From NCBI GenBank assembly GCA_039000515.1, contig JBCFYV010000100.1, forward strand, positions 36,742,884 to 36,806,883: DNA of 64,000 bases. The letters run 5' to 3'. This document shows, one piece after another, positions 33,702 through 44,611 of this stretch. Within the stretch, counting starts at the first letter, position 1; each line of letters begins with the position of its first letter. The position numbers and the translations under genes are program-made. Under the pieces are notes generated by a model that did not search any database, was not told the origin of the DNA, and saw only the letters and a program-made list of their open reading frames with translations. Source of the stretch: Timema cristinae (lineage: Eukaryota > Arthropoda > Insecta > Phasmatodea > Timematidae).

Positions 33702-33980
33702 GGGTGACCTGGTGGTCTAGGGGTAAGGTGTCAGATTTCTGTGCTGGCGGCCGGGGTTCAATCCTCGGTCCCGGCACAGATTTATCTGATTACCAAACCC
33801 TTCCTTCACCTCTGACAAGACATCTTGTGAATGTGGGGAATGCCAGGCCACCACCGTGGTTCGGATTCCACGTTAAACTGTAGGTCCTTCATTTCATCTC
33901 ACAATCACCCTACCATTACACATTAGCGTAAGTGCGTATAACCCGAACGGGTAGTAAGACGCGGTGCTAATAATAATAAT
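33702..33980 (+). mobile_element. SINE-B, full length (reference copy)
   Basis: A box TGGTCTAGGGG at 33,713-33,723 and B box GGTTCAATCC at 33,755-33,764, about 31 bp apart as in a short-arm tRNA. The body follows (TTTATCTGATTACCAAACCC ... CCACCGTGGTTCGGATTCCACG). The CGTGG/CCACG hairpin with GGTTCGGATTCC inside looks like a second T-arm or B box. The shared tail and (TAA)n end it. TSD AATTTCAATCT at 33,691-33,701 and 33,981-33,991. It would need polymerase III and a LINE reverse transcriptase to move. Confidence 0.95.
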
Positions 33981-34515
33981 AATTTCAATCTAATCCATAT
34001 TATTAATATTTTTACTATCTTAGTTATATTTAAGTGTATTAAATTAAATAAATTAGACTTTAGAGTAATTTTCTCAAAACTATCGTGATACCTTAAATTT
34101 AATTTTCATGCGGTCAATACATACTTAAATAATTGACTTATTTGGTTTTTTGATTATTGATCTAGAGTTTATTGAAAAAACTATTTTTAATATGTGCCCG
34201 GTTTTACCCAATCAGTGGGATAAAACAGGGTAGTTTGCCATATTTTAAAAATATATTTTAAGGGCATTAATTCATCACAAGTATAGAAAATCAATATTCC
34301 TAGTTAAAGAAGACATAATAAAAATTGTGTACTTAAAAAATCAGAACTTTAGGAGAATTAACTACAAATAATTATACACTAGATACCCGGTTATACCCCA
34401 CTCTCCCCTAGTCTTCTTAAACAGACTGCGACCAATCAAATTTATGAGAAATTCAAATTCAGTCGGTGTAATGGAAATCAATATTGTGATGTGAAGCTGT
34501 TTATTTTTTTTTTAT

Positions 34516-34800
34516 CACTTCGTCTTACCACCTGTTCGGAGTAAATGCATGTATTATTATTATTATTAGCACCGCGTCTTACTACCCGTTCGGGTTATAC
34601 GCAAAATGCATGTACAGTAACTACTCTAATGTGGTGAGAATGAGAAGGTAACAATTTTAGAGGCAGAGCTACACTCATTTGCATGAAAGGAGATTAGGAA
34701 ATCACACCCTGTGTGAAGCTGTTCATCCGGCCTCTAATCAAATCGAACCCCTGTCGTCAAGAGTCGAAATATTTAAACGCATGGCCCCAGCCATGTCGGT
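34516..34800 (-). mobile_element. SINE-C, interrupted
   Basis: An older reverse copy (CTTCGTCTTACCACCTGTTC, then GGAGATTAGGAAATCACACC, then AATCGAACCCCTGTCGTC and ATGGCC). It is split by the 50-bp tail-only insertion at 34,554-34,603. Confidence 0.7.
34554..34603 (-). mobile_element. Tail-only SINE micro-insertion
   Basis: Only (TTA)n plus the last ~35 nt of the shared SINE tail (CACCGCGTCTTACTACCCG then TTCGGGTTATACGC). It is flanked by the 11-bp TSD AAATGCATGTA at 34,543-34,553 and 34,604-34,614. This is a maximal 5' truncation, so the family of origin cannot be told. Confidence 0.9.
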
Positions 34801-34829
34801 TCAGGTTTAAACTGAAAAGGACTGTACTC

Positions 34830-34852
34830 CAGCCCCCCCCCCCCCCGCCCCC
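34830..34852. repeat. Poly-C run
   Basis: About 20 C with one G interruption; the Gly run of a minus-strand frame is an artefact. Confidence 0.9.
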
Positions 34853-34853
34853 C

Positions 34854-35399
34854 TTTTCACCTCGGACTACGATATAGTGCTTTAGTGAATAAATGATAAT
34901 ATCCTCTCTGGGGATTACAGTTGGACACATTACATTACCTGTCTTGGTCACTCTGTGGGGCTTTGGAACTGCCACGCGTTACAGAAGCGTGAATCACGGG
35001 TAATTGCCTGCGTGAACACGCACGGGAGAGGGGAGAAAGAGGGGTACCAGTATGTAATCAATTCATGATATCGGGTCGGATGGAAAATTCTGCTATTATA
35101 TTTCAGGCTAATTTATTAGTCGAACAAAAGGGTTTAAAGTTTTGTATAGAAATTTAAAAAAAACTCCCAAAAAGGTTTATTAATTTTCCCCTAACTATTA
35201 TGTAATAATCATATATCGTTCAATTACCTTAGCAAGGTAGGTTTACAACAGATAAAAATGATTTTAGGTCAGCCATTGACAAAATAGGTAGTCGCTATAT
35301 TTATCTTGAAGCTGTCAACACATACACCTTATTTTTGAAAACCACAGTTAGAGTACACATGGCTTGACGTATGTATACATAACAGGGTGTCCTCAGCCT
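34854..35399. other. Unassigned stretch
   Basis: No coding or repeat signal recognised. Confidence 0.25.
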
Positions 35400-35785
35400 G
35401 GGGAAAATAGGGCAATGTCAGGGAATTTATAACGGTCAGGGAAAGCAGGGAGTATTATAGTTGGTTATAGAAAATCATATGCAAAGGTGTGTCAATAAAT
35501 AATACAACAAGATCTTTCAAATGAATACATTGGTCTTGTTACCTTAAATAAACAATGTAGCAAGACACCTCATTTGCGCACATTGGTCTTGTTAATTGCT
35601 TACTCTATGGTATTAGGAACTCGAAAGTTCAATGACACACAGAAATACTCCACCTATCCTTATATTGAGATGGTTCTAGCCAGTCCACTTTATTTCACTA
35701 TCTTTTTCAGGTCTATTTTAATGTGATAGCAAGATCTTTTATGTGAGTGCATTGGTCCTGCTACTTTATTTATTGAAAAACACTC
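35400..35785 (+). repeat. Degenerate internal repeats
   Basis: A segment of about 45 bp, AGCAAGATCTTT... CATTGGTCTTGTTA, occurs three times in diverged form (about 35,508, 35,557 and 35,728). GTCAGGGAA phrases occur at 35,415 and 35,435. Source element unknown. Confidence 0.45.
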
Positions 35786-36059
35786 GTATTTCACAGTCAG
35801 GGGAAGAAGTATTCATCGCATTTTACTTCAAAATTGTTTTTAATTAAATTTATGAGAAATAATTTTTTAGTGCAAAATAAAAATAAATATTTATAACAAC
35901 TATAAACGTATTGGGTGTTGTGTGAGGTAGAAAAAAAAATTGAGATTGTTAAAAATTGCGTAAGATGGGCTGGAGAAGCCCCTGGATAATCAAGTATGGT
36001 AATACTCCACGCTAGTTGATTCGTCAGCCACCAGGTTGATTATTAGCACTAGTTATATT

Positions 36060-36860
36060 AAAGGAGAAGAATACGATGATAGAGGTAGTACTGTGATAGT
36101 ATCTCAAACAACCGCCATATTGGATAACTGATTTGCATTGCCTAGAAATGAAATGAGGTCTCACACGTGTTCAAACAAGTTCAGTAGCAAAGTGGAAATG
36201 ATTATCTACAGAAAATGTACTGAAATAACTGGGAAACAGCCGGAAAAGTAAATTAAATAACCTTAAGAAGATGAGGTCATCAAACCAGTTCAAACAAGTT
36301 CAGAAGCTGGGGTATTCAGGTCAAAAATAGTAAGTAGTTTCAAAACAGTGATACTACTACAAAAACTAATGTGGCAGGGAGACAAATAGAAGAAAAAGGG
36401 TATACATTGAATAGTCAATATATCCTAACAGGCTTAGATCTATCATGGCCGGTCATGATCGGCTATGATCTATCATGATCGGACATGTTCAGATTCAAAC
36501 AAGTTGGTACAGTTTCAGACATGTTCAGACATGGGTCGAGTCGTCGGCTATGGGGGAAACCGTCTTGAATACCCCTGCGGGGTATTCACACCAAAAATAA
36601 GGTCAGTAACATCAAAAAGGTGACATCGTCGCAAGATGCTGGTGTGGCAGGGAGGAAAAAGGATGGGAAAATAAATAAATTGCATAATCTTAAAAGGTAT
36701 TGCAGTCAGCAAACGTGTTCAAACCAGTTCAATAGTATTATCAAATTGACACCCTACAGCAAAAAAAAAAAAAAATCTGGGAGAAGTCGGTGACTTAACG
36801 ATATGGACTCGAGCTGTCGGGTATGAGATCTGCTATCTGGGATTTCCCCATCACATTGTG
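36060..36860 (+). repeat. Diverged tandem repeat, several hundred bp
   Basis: GGGGTATTCA...CAAAAATA and GTGGCAGGGAG occur in the same order at 36,308-36,385 and 36,580-36,647. Blocks with GTTCAAACAAGTTCAG and its variant GTTCAAACCAGTTCAATAG occur at 36,168, 36,286 and 36,718. CATGATC and CATGTTCAGA words fill 36,445-36,530. No frame. Confidence 0.5.
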
Positions 36861-36929
36861 AGGTATAGACGAGACCACCTCAAACTTCCAACGTATTCAT
36901 TCATGTCCAGAAATGTTCAGACATTTTAA

Positions 36930-37042
36930 TCAATAAATAAATCACCAGTCAATCAATAAAGAAATCTATGTCAATCAATCTATCTTTGCCAATCAATCTA
37001 TGTCAATCAATCAATTTATTAATCTATTTCAATCAATAAAAA
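36930..37042 (+). repeat. (CAAT)n-rich run
   Basis: Irregular TCAATCAATCTATG units. Confidence 0.7.
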
Positions 37043-37733
37043 AAACTCGTAAAGGCTTGTATGATACTGTCTAGACCTGTCGATGGCAACCATCTTGCTC
37101 AGAAAATGAGCCAGTTGTATTCTTTTTTGTTACTGATATGAAAACTGCAAACATACTGACCTTAACTCGCGTTCTTTACACTCCCTACTTAAATGTACCC
37201 ACATTAACGTGTAGAAGGAACAAAGAAACCACAGTGATAAAATCGCATGTGGGAAACAGCTCACTTTAGATATATTTTTAATTCACTTTAACATAATAGG
37301 TACATAAGTCTTGATATTTTAGGCAAGGATGAACCCATAATTGGTTCTGAAAGCTTCAGAAGCCAAGAAAAATACCCTAATTTTATTCAAACAATGTTCC
37401 AACTATCTTCTTCTAGAACAAAATTTTAAAAAAAGGTTATTTTCTCCAAGTCAAAGGAGAAAATTAATACAAATATCATAACAAAGGTAAAAGGGTTGAT
37501 CACGAACTAAGGATAATTACAACAAAATATTTAATATAATATAATATAAAAGTTGAAAAGATTGAATAGGAAAAATTTCAACGAGAGTAAAAATCTTCAA
37601 TTCCATCTGACAAAATCGAAACTCGCGATAGCTCAGAAGTAAATACATCTTCTTTTCTCAATATCCTCTGCGCAGGTTTCCTCTCTGTGTGTGAGATCAT
37701 CTAATGAATATCTCACTTCTTTTATTTTCATTT
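37043..37733. other. Unassigned stretch
   Basis: AT-rich, no recognised feature. Confidence 0.25.
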
Positions 37734-37745
37734 CGAACGAAACTC

Positions 37746-38035
37746 ATAGGTGACCTGTTCTAGGGGTAAGGTTTCAGACTTCTATGCTGGCGGCCGGGGT
37801 TCAATCCTCGGTCCCGGCAAAGATTTATCTGATTACCAAACCCTTCCTTCACCTCTGACAAGACATCTTGTGAATGTGTGGAAGGCCAGGCCTCCACCGT
37901 GGTTCGGATTCCACGTTAAACTGTAGGTCCTTCATTTCATCTCACAATCACCCTACCATGACACATTAGCGTAAGTGCGTATAACCCGAACGGGTAGTAA
38001 GACGCGGTGCTAATAATAATAATAATAATAATAAT
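37746..38035 (+). mobile_element. SINE-B, full length
   Basis: Head, body and shared tail with (AAT)n. TSD CGAACGAAACTC at 37,734-37,745 and 38,036-38,047. The A box is shortened (TGACCTGTTCTAGGGG lacks GGTGG), and CCCGGCAAAG replaces CCCGGCACAG. Short subfamily. Confidence 0.95.
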
Positions 38036-38182
38036 CGAACGAAACTCGCTTTTCACTTGTCATCAGCTGATAATGCCTCGAGTAGCTATGGCCGACCACA
38101 AAATGAACAAGAAGAACTCAACAGACAACTTCAAAGGATTAAAATGTTTAATACATAGGTGTTCTCGCATATTTCAAAGTTG

Positions 38183-38227
<45 letters not shown>
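38183..38227. repeat. (TTA)n microsatellite
   Basis: About 14 TTA units. No SINE body is attached. Confidence 0.95.
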
Positions 38228-39594
38228 TCCAATAAAAAACTATTGTAGATTTTCCCTTGACCATGTAGGTATTCATGTCTCTCCTCAGGTTTCTCGTAAT
38301 GCAAAATTATTTTCTCTCAACATTGGTAAATCAGTTTGTATCATTATCTAGCTATTATTGATTATTTTATTTTGTTATTATACTTGTTTGTAAGGTACTT
38401 GTGTACTTTTCATTGCTGCCTTGTCATAGATCTCATAACTGTTGGCCAGCATTATATTACAGAAAATTAAAATTAACATTTTAAATAGATAATGGACATA
38501 AAGTGTGTTTGACATGCATGACAACATAAGCGTGTAATGTTGTGGACGAGCTTCGAAACATATTTTAACTCTTCAACAAAATAATAAATTGTAAAATATT
38601 ATTGCAAACTAGAAAAGTAAAAGTATAGTAGGGGGGCAATTAACACCAGAAATGGTAAGATAGTAAACTGATTTCAATTTAATGTAATTAGAGTGACTAA
38701 TAGACCCATCAAATGACGGTGTATTTCCCCTCACCAGAGTATAATGTATAGTTGAAAGACTACAAGAATTCAATTAATGATAACTAATACCCTTAGTATA
38801 ACTACTTTATTGTTTTGAGGTTTATTTGTGTTGGGATATTTTTAATTGCTATTTTTACAGATACTTTGGAATATACACAATGTATAAAACAATATCACAG
38901 GAATATTTACAAAATGAGAATTATTTGGATATGGAAATGAAAACATCCAATTAAATTTTACGACACAATCGTACCAACATTCTCATTTAATGTATTATAG
39001 TTTGGAAACATGATTTTTAAAAACAGGTTTTCAATAAATTACCCATAGAAGAGTTTTCATTTAAAAAAAACACTCATATCATTTTGTTAATCACGATAAA
39101 CACTCTTCAAATATAAATTAAAATTTTTTTTAAACCTTTTATAAATTTTTTTTATCATATTTTCAAAAATATGTTATATGTAAATATCCTAATATTATTA
39201 ATATTTGAAAAAATAAAAGGATTTATCATAAAAATATTTCCCAGATACCAATTTTAAACAAAACACTTAAGGCAATTTAAAAATAATTGTCTAAATAAAC
39301 TGCTCTTAAATTAATTTATTTTAGAAAAGAACATATTACATTATTATTTATCGGGTAAAATATTTGCCATATATCAATTTTAAACAAAATTGTTTTGAGT
39401 TATTTAAAAAAGTATTAAATCAGTTATTAGTAAACTATTGTTGAATTAATTTTGTAAAGTTATCAAGAAAAAGTTTATTTATTTTAGATATTTCATTAAA
39501 TTATTTATTATTTGACAAACACCGCTTTAGTTGTTTTTTTCATTATTTGGAGGACTTAACATGTACTTTATGAACTGACAGATTTTATCAGCTC
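38228..39594. other. Long AT-rich stretch
   Basis: More than 1.3 kb with no SINE, ORF or recognised repeat, one of the longest such gaps here. Confidence 0.3.
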
Positions 39595-39710
39595 ACAATA
39601 TATATATATATATAAACATATGTATATATAAACATATGTATATATAAACATATGTATATATAAACATATGTATATATAAACATACATATATATATATATA
39701 TATATATACA
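39595..39710. repeat. 16-bp tandem repeat
   Basis: TATAAACATATGTATA repeats about five times with (TA)n on both sides. Each unit is itself largely palindromic. Confidence 0.9.
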
Positions 39711-39779
39711 CTCGCTTAAATCTCGAATAGACGCAACATTCAGTCCCCGCTCATTAATTCATCACTGTGAAAGGGTAAA

Positions 39780-39890
39780 CCCACATTTCACAAATGATAA
39801 ATTTCTCGGCCATGCCAGGAATGATTGAACTCGAGACCCGTAGTTCAGTAGACACACACACTACGGTGTCGATCACCATCTTAGTATTTT
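39780..39890 (-). mobile_element. Possible tRNA-like SINE remnant
   Basis: In reverse, GGTGATCGACACCGTAGTG may be an A-box region, and GAGTTCAATCATTCC lies at B-box distance. Body and tail match no family here. Confidence 0.3.
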
Positions 39891-39994
39891 TTTTTTTTAT
39901 CAAAACAAGTATGCTTTTTTTTAAATCAAAATCCGTGTTCATTCGTCTATTTCGTGTATAAGTCACTGCACGTCTTACTTCCAATACATACTAT

Positions 39995-40150
39995 CCAAAT
40001 ACTAAATTAATGTATTAGGGAACGTGATCCAAATTAGCATGAGGGGAAAGAGTGAGAAACTAATGAGGGGAAAAAAAAACCTCATTCCATCCGACCGGGA
40101 TTTGAACGCTTGACTTCCTTGTCAGCGACAAACTAAAGAAGCCTAGAATG
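39995..40150 (-). mobile_element. SINE-C remnant
   Basis: TAGCATGAGGGGAAAGAGTG, GACCGGGATTTGAACGC and TTCCTTGTCAGCGAC in order. Tail and head ends are lost. Confidence 0.6.
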
Positions 40151-40290
40151 ATATCTTTCTTCGCGTAGACACAAGTGAAATAAATTTACCCATCAAAGAT
40201 ACCTTTATTTATTTTATTTACCAGTGTAAGTATTATTTTAAGATACATAAAAACTATAACGTATATTCTAAGATAAAAGTAACATTTAAA

Positions 40291-40535
40291 GGCCCACTTC
40301 ACTGGCCGCATGGTCTAGGGCGCTACTATCACAAGACTAGACTGCTGATGACAGAGAGATTTAGGTTCAAATCCTGGTCGAAAGTACTAAGTTTTCTTAA
40401 ATAGTTTCCCATTCTCTCTCTCTCCACGCAATTGCGGGTAATTTCCTCTATGTATAACCTTCCTAATCTCTAACCCATTAGCGTAATTAGCACTTAAGTG
40501 TATAACCCGAATGGGTACGAACCGGGGTGCTAAAA
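40291..40535 (+). mobile_element. SINE-C, nearly full length
   Basis: A box TGGCCGCATGG, B box GGTTCAAATCC, body with CCACGCAATTGCGGG, tail AACCCGAATGGGTA then the altered CGAACCGGGGTGCTAA. The A-to-B distance of about 55 bp marks the long-arm head. Confidence 0.85.
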
Positions 40536-40747
40536 AAAATCAATGAAGTTGTCTAAATTTTGATTTTTCCTAAAAACATCAACAAATTAATTTCTGTGTA
40601 AAAAATCTTTGTAGTAAATTTCATTATTTTTTTTTATGTTACGAAAACGTGTCGTGTTTGTCTTTTTAAATTATTCACGTTGTAATTTTCTCTTGTTGAT
40701 TCTACAGTAAACATTTTATTCCTCAATTTTAACAAGTGTATATAGGC

Positions 40748-40748
40748 G

Positions 40749-40785
<37 letters not shown>
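40748..40785. repeat. (GA)n microsatellite
   Basis: About 18 GA units. Confidence 0.95.
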
Positions 40786-40788
<3 letters not shown>

Positions 40789-40929
40789 AGAGGGGAAATA
40801 ATAAAGTACACATTTCAAGTATAAAGAATACGATTTGTATTCATAAATTAAAACAAAATAAAAAATTGAGAAAGAGAGAAATATCTTTGCTCACAAGGAA
40901 CATAAAAATCAATTTAAATTTAAAAGGGC

Positions 40930-41460
40930 TCCATAATTTTTTTTTAGGCCTATGTTTGCTTATAGCTCATAAACTATTGGTTTTATAAAAATATATTTCT
41001 ATTAAAATATATTTTTATTTTTAATAGTACTATTTCTTTACAATGATAAGATATTTCGTATCTCAAATAATTGCGGAGATAGGATACAAATTTAAAATTT
41101 CTGCTTATGAAAAGTACCCTTGAGGACATTTTCACGGGAAAATGAAAATTTATATTTGGTTTATGATGTTAAACTTCTTGTAGATACAAAGATTAATCAA
41201 AATTGTTAGAGCTTATTTTGAGAAAATTGATTTTTTCTCTTTTTGCCCTTGAGCAAACTATCCTTAATTTTAGAGTTATATATCTAATTCCAAAACACCC
41301 TTTTGATACAAAGTTTTAGCCCGTTCGGTAAAATGGGTTCGGCACTAGTCAGAGATACACTCAGCCCTAGACAGACAGCATCGCAAAAACAACTTTTTGA
41401 TTTCAGGGAGTCATAAAACGTCAATATTTACCAGAGTTTGAGTGGTTTTTTTTAGGATCG
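40930..41460 (-). repeat. Repeat R1, reverse copy
   Basis: The reverse complement contains GATGCTGTCTGTCTAGGGC, CCGAACGGGCTAAAACTTTG, GGAATTAGATATATAACTC, then the ATTTGAGATACGAAATA and TATTTTATAAAACCAATAG blocks. This is the most complete R1 copy. Confidence 0.65.
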
Positions 41461-41626
41461 ATCACAATACTTCTCTTTCCGAGGAGTTGAGAGAAATTAA
41501 AGATTAGAATCATAATGATCTAATCGAAACTGAAACCGATAATTCTGAACATTCTGTGCTTTGAAACTCTAAGGGAATATCTGAGATTAAATTAAAACGC
41601 AAATACACTTTTTCTTAAGATGTATC

Positions 41627-41825
41627 CCGGCACAGATTTATCTGATTACCAAACCCTTCCTTCACCTCTGACAAGACGTATTAATCACAACTTGTGAATG
41701 TGGGGAATGCCAGGCCTCCACCGTGGTTCGGATCCCACGTTAAACTGTAGGTCCTTCATTTCATCTCACAATCACTCTACCATTACACATTAGCGTATAA
41801 CCCGAACGGTTAATGAGACGCGGTG

Positions 41826-41863
<38 letters not shown>

Positions 41864-41866
41864 TTG
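41627..41866 (+). mobile_element. SINE-B, headless, long subfamily
   Basis: It starts at CCCGGCACAGATTTATC, exactly where the tRNA-like head ends, and runs to the tail (GAGACGCGGTGATAATAAT). The flanks share only TGTATC, so the TSD is short or eroded. It separates two R1 pieces in opposite orientation. Confidence 0.85.
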
Positions 41867-42315
41867 TATCTACACACAGTTTAACATTATAAACAAAATG
41901 GAGATTTTCATTTTTCAATGAAAGTAAATTTGAGGGTATTTTACACAAGCAGGAATTTTAAATTTTTTGATAAAGTCTCCGAAAATATTTAAGATACGAA
42001 ATAACTTATTATTGGAAAGATTGTAGTACTTTTAAAAATAAAATATTTGTTTAAAATATATTTTTATAAAACCTATAGTTCCTCAGCTATAAGCACACTA
42101 TATTTTTTTATAGAGCACTTTTGAATTGAAATAAATTGTTACTCTCTTTGGTCGACAATGTTTCTGTAACAGTGTATATTATTTTATTTATGCTTTTAGG
42201 TCAAGTGTTTCTCTAACAGTGTATATTATTTTACTTCACAAATCTTGCGAGTTTTTAGTAAATATCTCTAATTTAAGAGAAACGAGAGAAAAAGTATTTG
42301 TGGGGCATCGTGCCA
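41867..42315 (+). repeat. Repeat R1, forward copy
   Basis: TTTGTATCTACACACAG, GCAGGAATTTTAAATTTT, TTTAAGATACGAAATAAC and TTTTTATAAAACCTATAG mirror the reverse copy at 40.96-41.24 kb. It runs on through GCGAGTTTTTAGTAAATATC to GGGGCATCGTGCC. CAGTGTATATTATTTTA is duplicated 51 bp apart (42,170 and 42,219). Confidence 0.6.
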
Positions 42316-42316
42316 T

Positions 42317-42340
42317 TTCTTTCTTTCTTTCTTTCTTTCA
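42317..42340. repeat. (TTTC)n run
   Basis: Five to six TTTC units. Confidence 0.9.
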
Positions 42341-42417
42341 TTAAAACCGATACTTGTATCCTAAGAACCCTGCCACAAATAAAATAATAATTTATAGTCT
42401 TTATATTATTATTACTA

Positions 42418-42665
42418 TTTAGCACCGCGTCTTACTACCCGTTCTGGTTATACGCTTCAAGTACTAACTACGCTAATGGACTATGAATTGGGAAGGTTGA
42501 ATTAGAGGAAGTGAACCCGAATTTGCGCGGAGGGATAGTGGAGAACCATTTAGGAAAAACCACCTCTGGTTCACCCGACCGAGATTCGAACCTCGATCTC
42601 CGTGTTCTAAGCAGTTGAGTTCAACACGACTAGCGCGTTAGCCAACTACGCCACCGAGGCGGGTA
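42418..42665 (-). mobile_element. SINE-A copy
   Basis: Full-length reverse copy with B-box complement GATTCGAACCTCG and head ending ACGCCACCGAGGCGGG. TSD TATAGTCT at 42,393-42,400 and 42,666-42,673; the 17 bp between the first TSD and the element is its A/T-rich tail. Confidence 0.92.
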
Positions 42666-42673
42666 TATAGTCT

Positions 42674-43258
42674 CTATAGTTTGTCGAGAACCATGTACTC
42701 CAATTAGAATCATCAAACTGACGAGATTGTTTTTGATATAACATTTTAACGAGTTTATACAGCGGCAACTGTACTCGTACCTTTGACGTTTGCTGAACTC
42801 CTCTCTTTTGGGGCTCTTGGGGCAATATGACGGAAATGGGGAAAGGGTTGAAAGCCATCTCAGAAATTATACTACCGAGGGGATAGCCAGTGAGAAAGGG
42901 GGGTAGATGGTTGACCCAACGTGAAATATTGATTACACCAGAGGTAGAAGGGAACAAGAGTGCTCTTGATGTATTAAATCGTTGAGATGATAAGGGTGGA
43001 AAGTTCTAGAAGGGAACCCACCCCTTCCCATTTTTTGTTCCTCTTATTTTGTCTCACTCTATTCTCCTTGGCTGCCCACGTAAATTGAAACAGAATAATT
43101 TAACAGGTTTAGCGTGTATTTACCTAGGAAACTGGCTAGGGTTTGGGAACTTTGATCAGTTCCTATTTCACCACAATTTATTTAAATGTAGAATAGATCT
43201 AACGAGACCATTTGTGTACACTCTCTCTGATATGATGTACACTTTGGTATAATTAAAT
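42674..43258. other. GC-richer unassigned stretch
   Basis: Frames of 103 (minus, 42,646-42,957) and 67 codons (plus, 43,049-43,252) cross this part, but neither shows a domain and the first begins in the SINE. Composition near 45% GC is unusual for the window. Confidence 0.3.
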
Positions 43259-43315
43259 CAAGACCCCTAAAGGACATTGGCTGCGAGTAATGTCATAGAG
43301 CGCTAAAAAAAAGAG

Positions 43316-43850
43316 AGGCATTTCACATGTTAATGTATTTAAGTGTTATTCGGTGGGTTTATAAGACATAAAATTTAATCAAAAACCATAATTACTTAAA
43401 TAATTATAAAAAAAATCTTACATTGCTCAACAAATATTTTTTTGATCTTGAAGTAGTTTTCTTGTAATTTTTTTTTCCAATCCTTTACAACTCTATATAG
43501 TTAAGGTTTAATCACGAAAATATCTTGTATGAATTTTACTGTGAGGATGTGAAGAATTTCACTATATAATACGAAACAATATAAAGTTAATATTGAAATA
43601 CAAGTGAATGCTTTCAATGTGCAATTATTAGAATGGGTGTGTGGAATCGTCAGAAGAAGAGGGAAAGTGTTATTAGTCGGGAAACAAGAGGTCTCGTAGG
43701 TTGAACCACTTATTTTCATTCCTCTCTTTATAGTTATTAAATTGGTATATACATATGATAGTGCTTCGAATATTTAGGTGCACCAAGCTAAAATACAATC
43801 CACTTTGCAAAAAATTGCTTCGAATCTATCAAATAGATAACATCGTTAAA
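43316..43850 (+). repeat. Repeat R3, copy 1
   Basis: Homologous to 59,858-60,646. Shared landmarks: CATGTTAATGTATTTA, CTTAAATAATTA, AAGTAGTTTTCTTGTAA, TCCTTTACAACTC, GAGGGAAAGTGTTAT, CCTCTCTTTATA, TTAGGTGCACCAAGCTAA, ATGCAA-like and CTTCGAATCTATCAA. It carries the empty site for the SINE-A at 60,000. Identity unknown. Confidence 0.7.
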
Positions 43851-44097
43851 CCCGCTTCGGTGGCTGCATGGTCTAACACGCTACTCGTGTACTATTGCCG
43901 AAGACAGGGAGATTGGGTTTCAATCCCTGTCGGGTGCACTGCGAGGTTTTTTTCCCCTTAAATCATTTTCCACTCTCCCTACACGCAAATTTGGGTGTAA
44001 TTTATCTAATTTAAACCTTTTCAATCCCTAACACATAAGTGTAATCAGTAAATAGGCGTATAGCCCTAATGGTAAGTAAGACGTGGTGCTTTAAAAA
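43851..44097 (+). mobile_element. SINE-C with TSD
   Basis: CCCGCTTCGGTGGCTGCATGG head, B-box region GGGTTTCAATCCC, body, tail TAAGTAAGACGTGGTGCT. TSD ATCGTTAAA at 43,842-43,850 and 44,098-44,106. The R3 paralogue has no SINE here (60,639-60,646). Confidence 0.92.
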
Positions 44098-44275
44098 ATC
44101 GTTAAATTAGCATGACACATGGAAATTAAAAGTGTAAATATATTTATATTCCGTCAAATACGTAGAATAAATAAATTATTTTGTACATTTTAAAATAAGA
44201 GGGGATAGAAATGGGGTAAGAGTGGGAAGGTAGTGGAAAGATGATATGGAAACAGCAGTGATATATACTTTTTTT

Positions 44276-44521
44276 TAGCACCGCGTCTTACTCCTTGTTC
44301 GGGTTATACGCTTAAGTACTAATTACACTAAGGGACTAGGAATTGTAAAGGTTGAATTTAGAGGAAGTGAACCCGCATTTGCATGGAGGGAGAGTGGAAA
44401 CCCATTTAGGAAAAACCCTCCCCCAGTTCACCCAAACGAGATCCGAACCTCGATCTCCCCGTCCTCGGTGGTCTAGCTCAACATGACTAGTGCGTTAGCT
44501 AACTACACTACCGAGGCAGGT
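44276..44521 (-). mobile_element. SINE-A copy
   Basis: Full-length reverse; tail slightly altered (CACCGCGTCTTACTCCTTG). Probable TSD AGTGATA at 44,257-44,263 and 44,522-44,528, with A/T tail between. Confidence 0.9.
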
Positions 44522-44611
44522 AGTGATAATTCAAATGGCCGGTGCACTTGACTGATATTTTAGCCTTTACCTCCTTATCGGCAATGTACTGAAGCTTGTC
44601 ACCCTCCTGGG

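Larger units (their letters stand above)
31053..34408 (+). mobile_element. Pogo/Tigger-like DNA transposon, defective
   Basis: It encloses the broken transposase. The left end GGGTAAAAGAGGATAG with GCGGGGTAAGACC (about 31,080) and the right end, read in reverse, GGGGAGAGTGGGGTATAACC form imperfect terminal repeats. Both are flanked by TA (31,051-31,052 and 34,409-34,410), the expected target site for the Tc1/mariner-pogo group. Copies of CCCGGTTTTACCC recur just inside both ends (31,096 and 34,197). Two SINE-B insertions lie within. The exact left end is uncertain. Confidence 0.6.

Noticed and set aside
33712..33780. Possible functional tRNA gene in the SINE-B head
   Set aside because: The acceptor stem does not pair, one T-stem pair is lost, and the same sequence recurs at many loci followed by the SINE body.
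38007..38351. 114-codon plus-strand frame
   Set aside because: It starts in a SINE-B (AAT)n tail and passes through a (TTA)n run; the middle has no domain.
42646..42957. 103-codon minus-strand frame
   Set aside because: It crosses into a SINE-A and shows no domain; the GC-richer composition makes chance open frames likelier.
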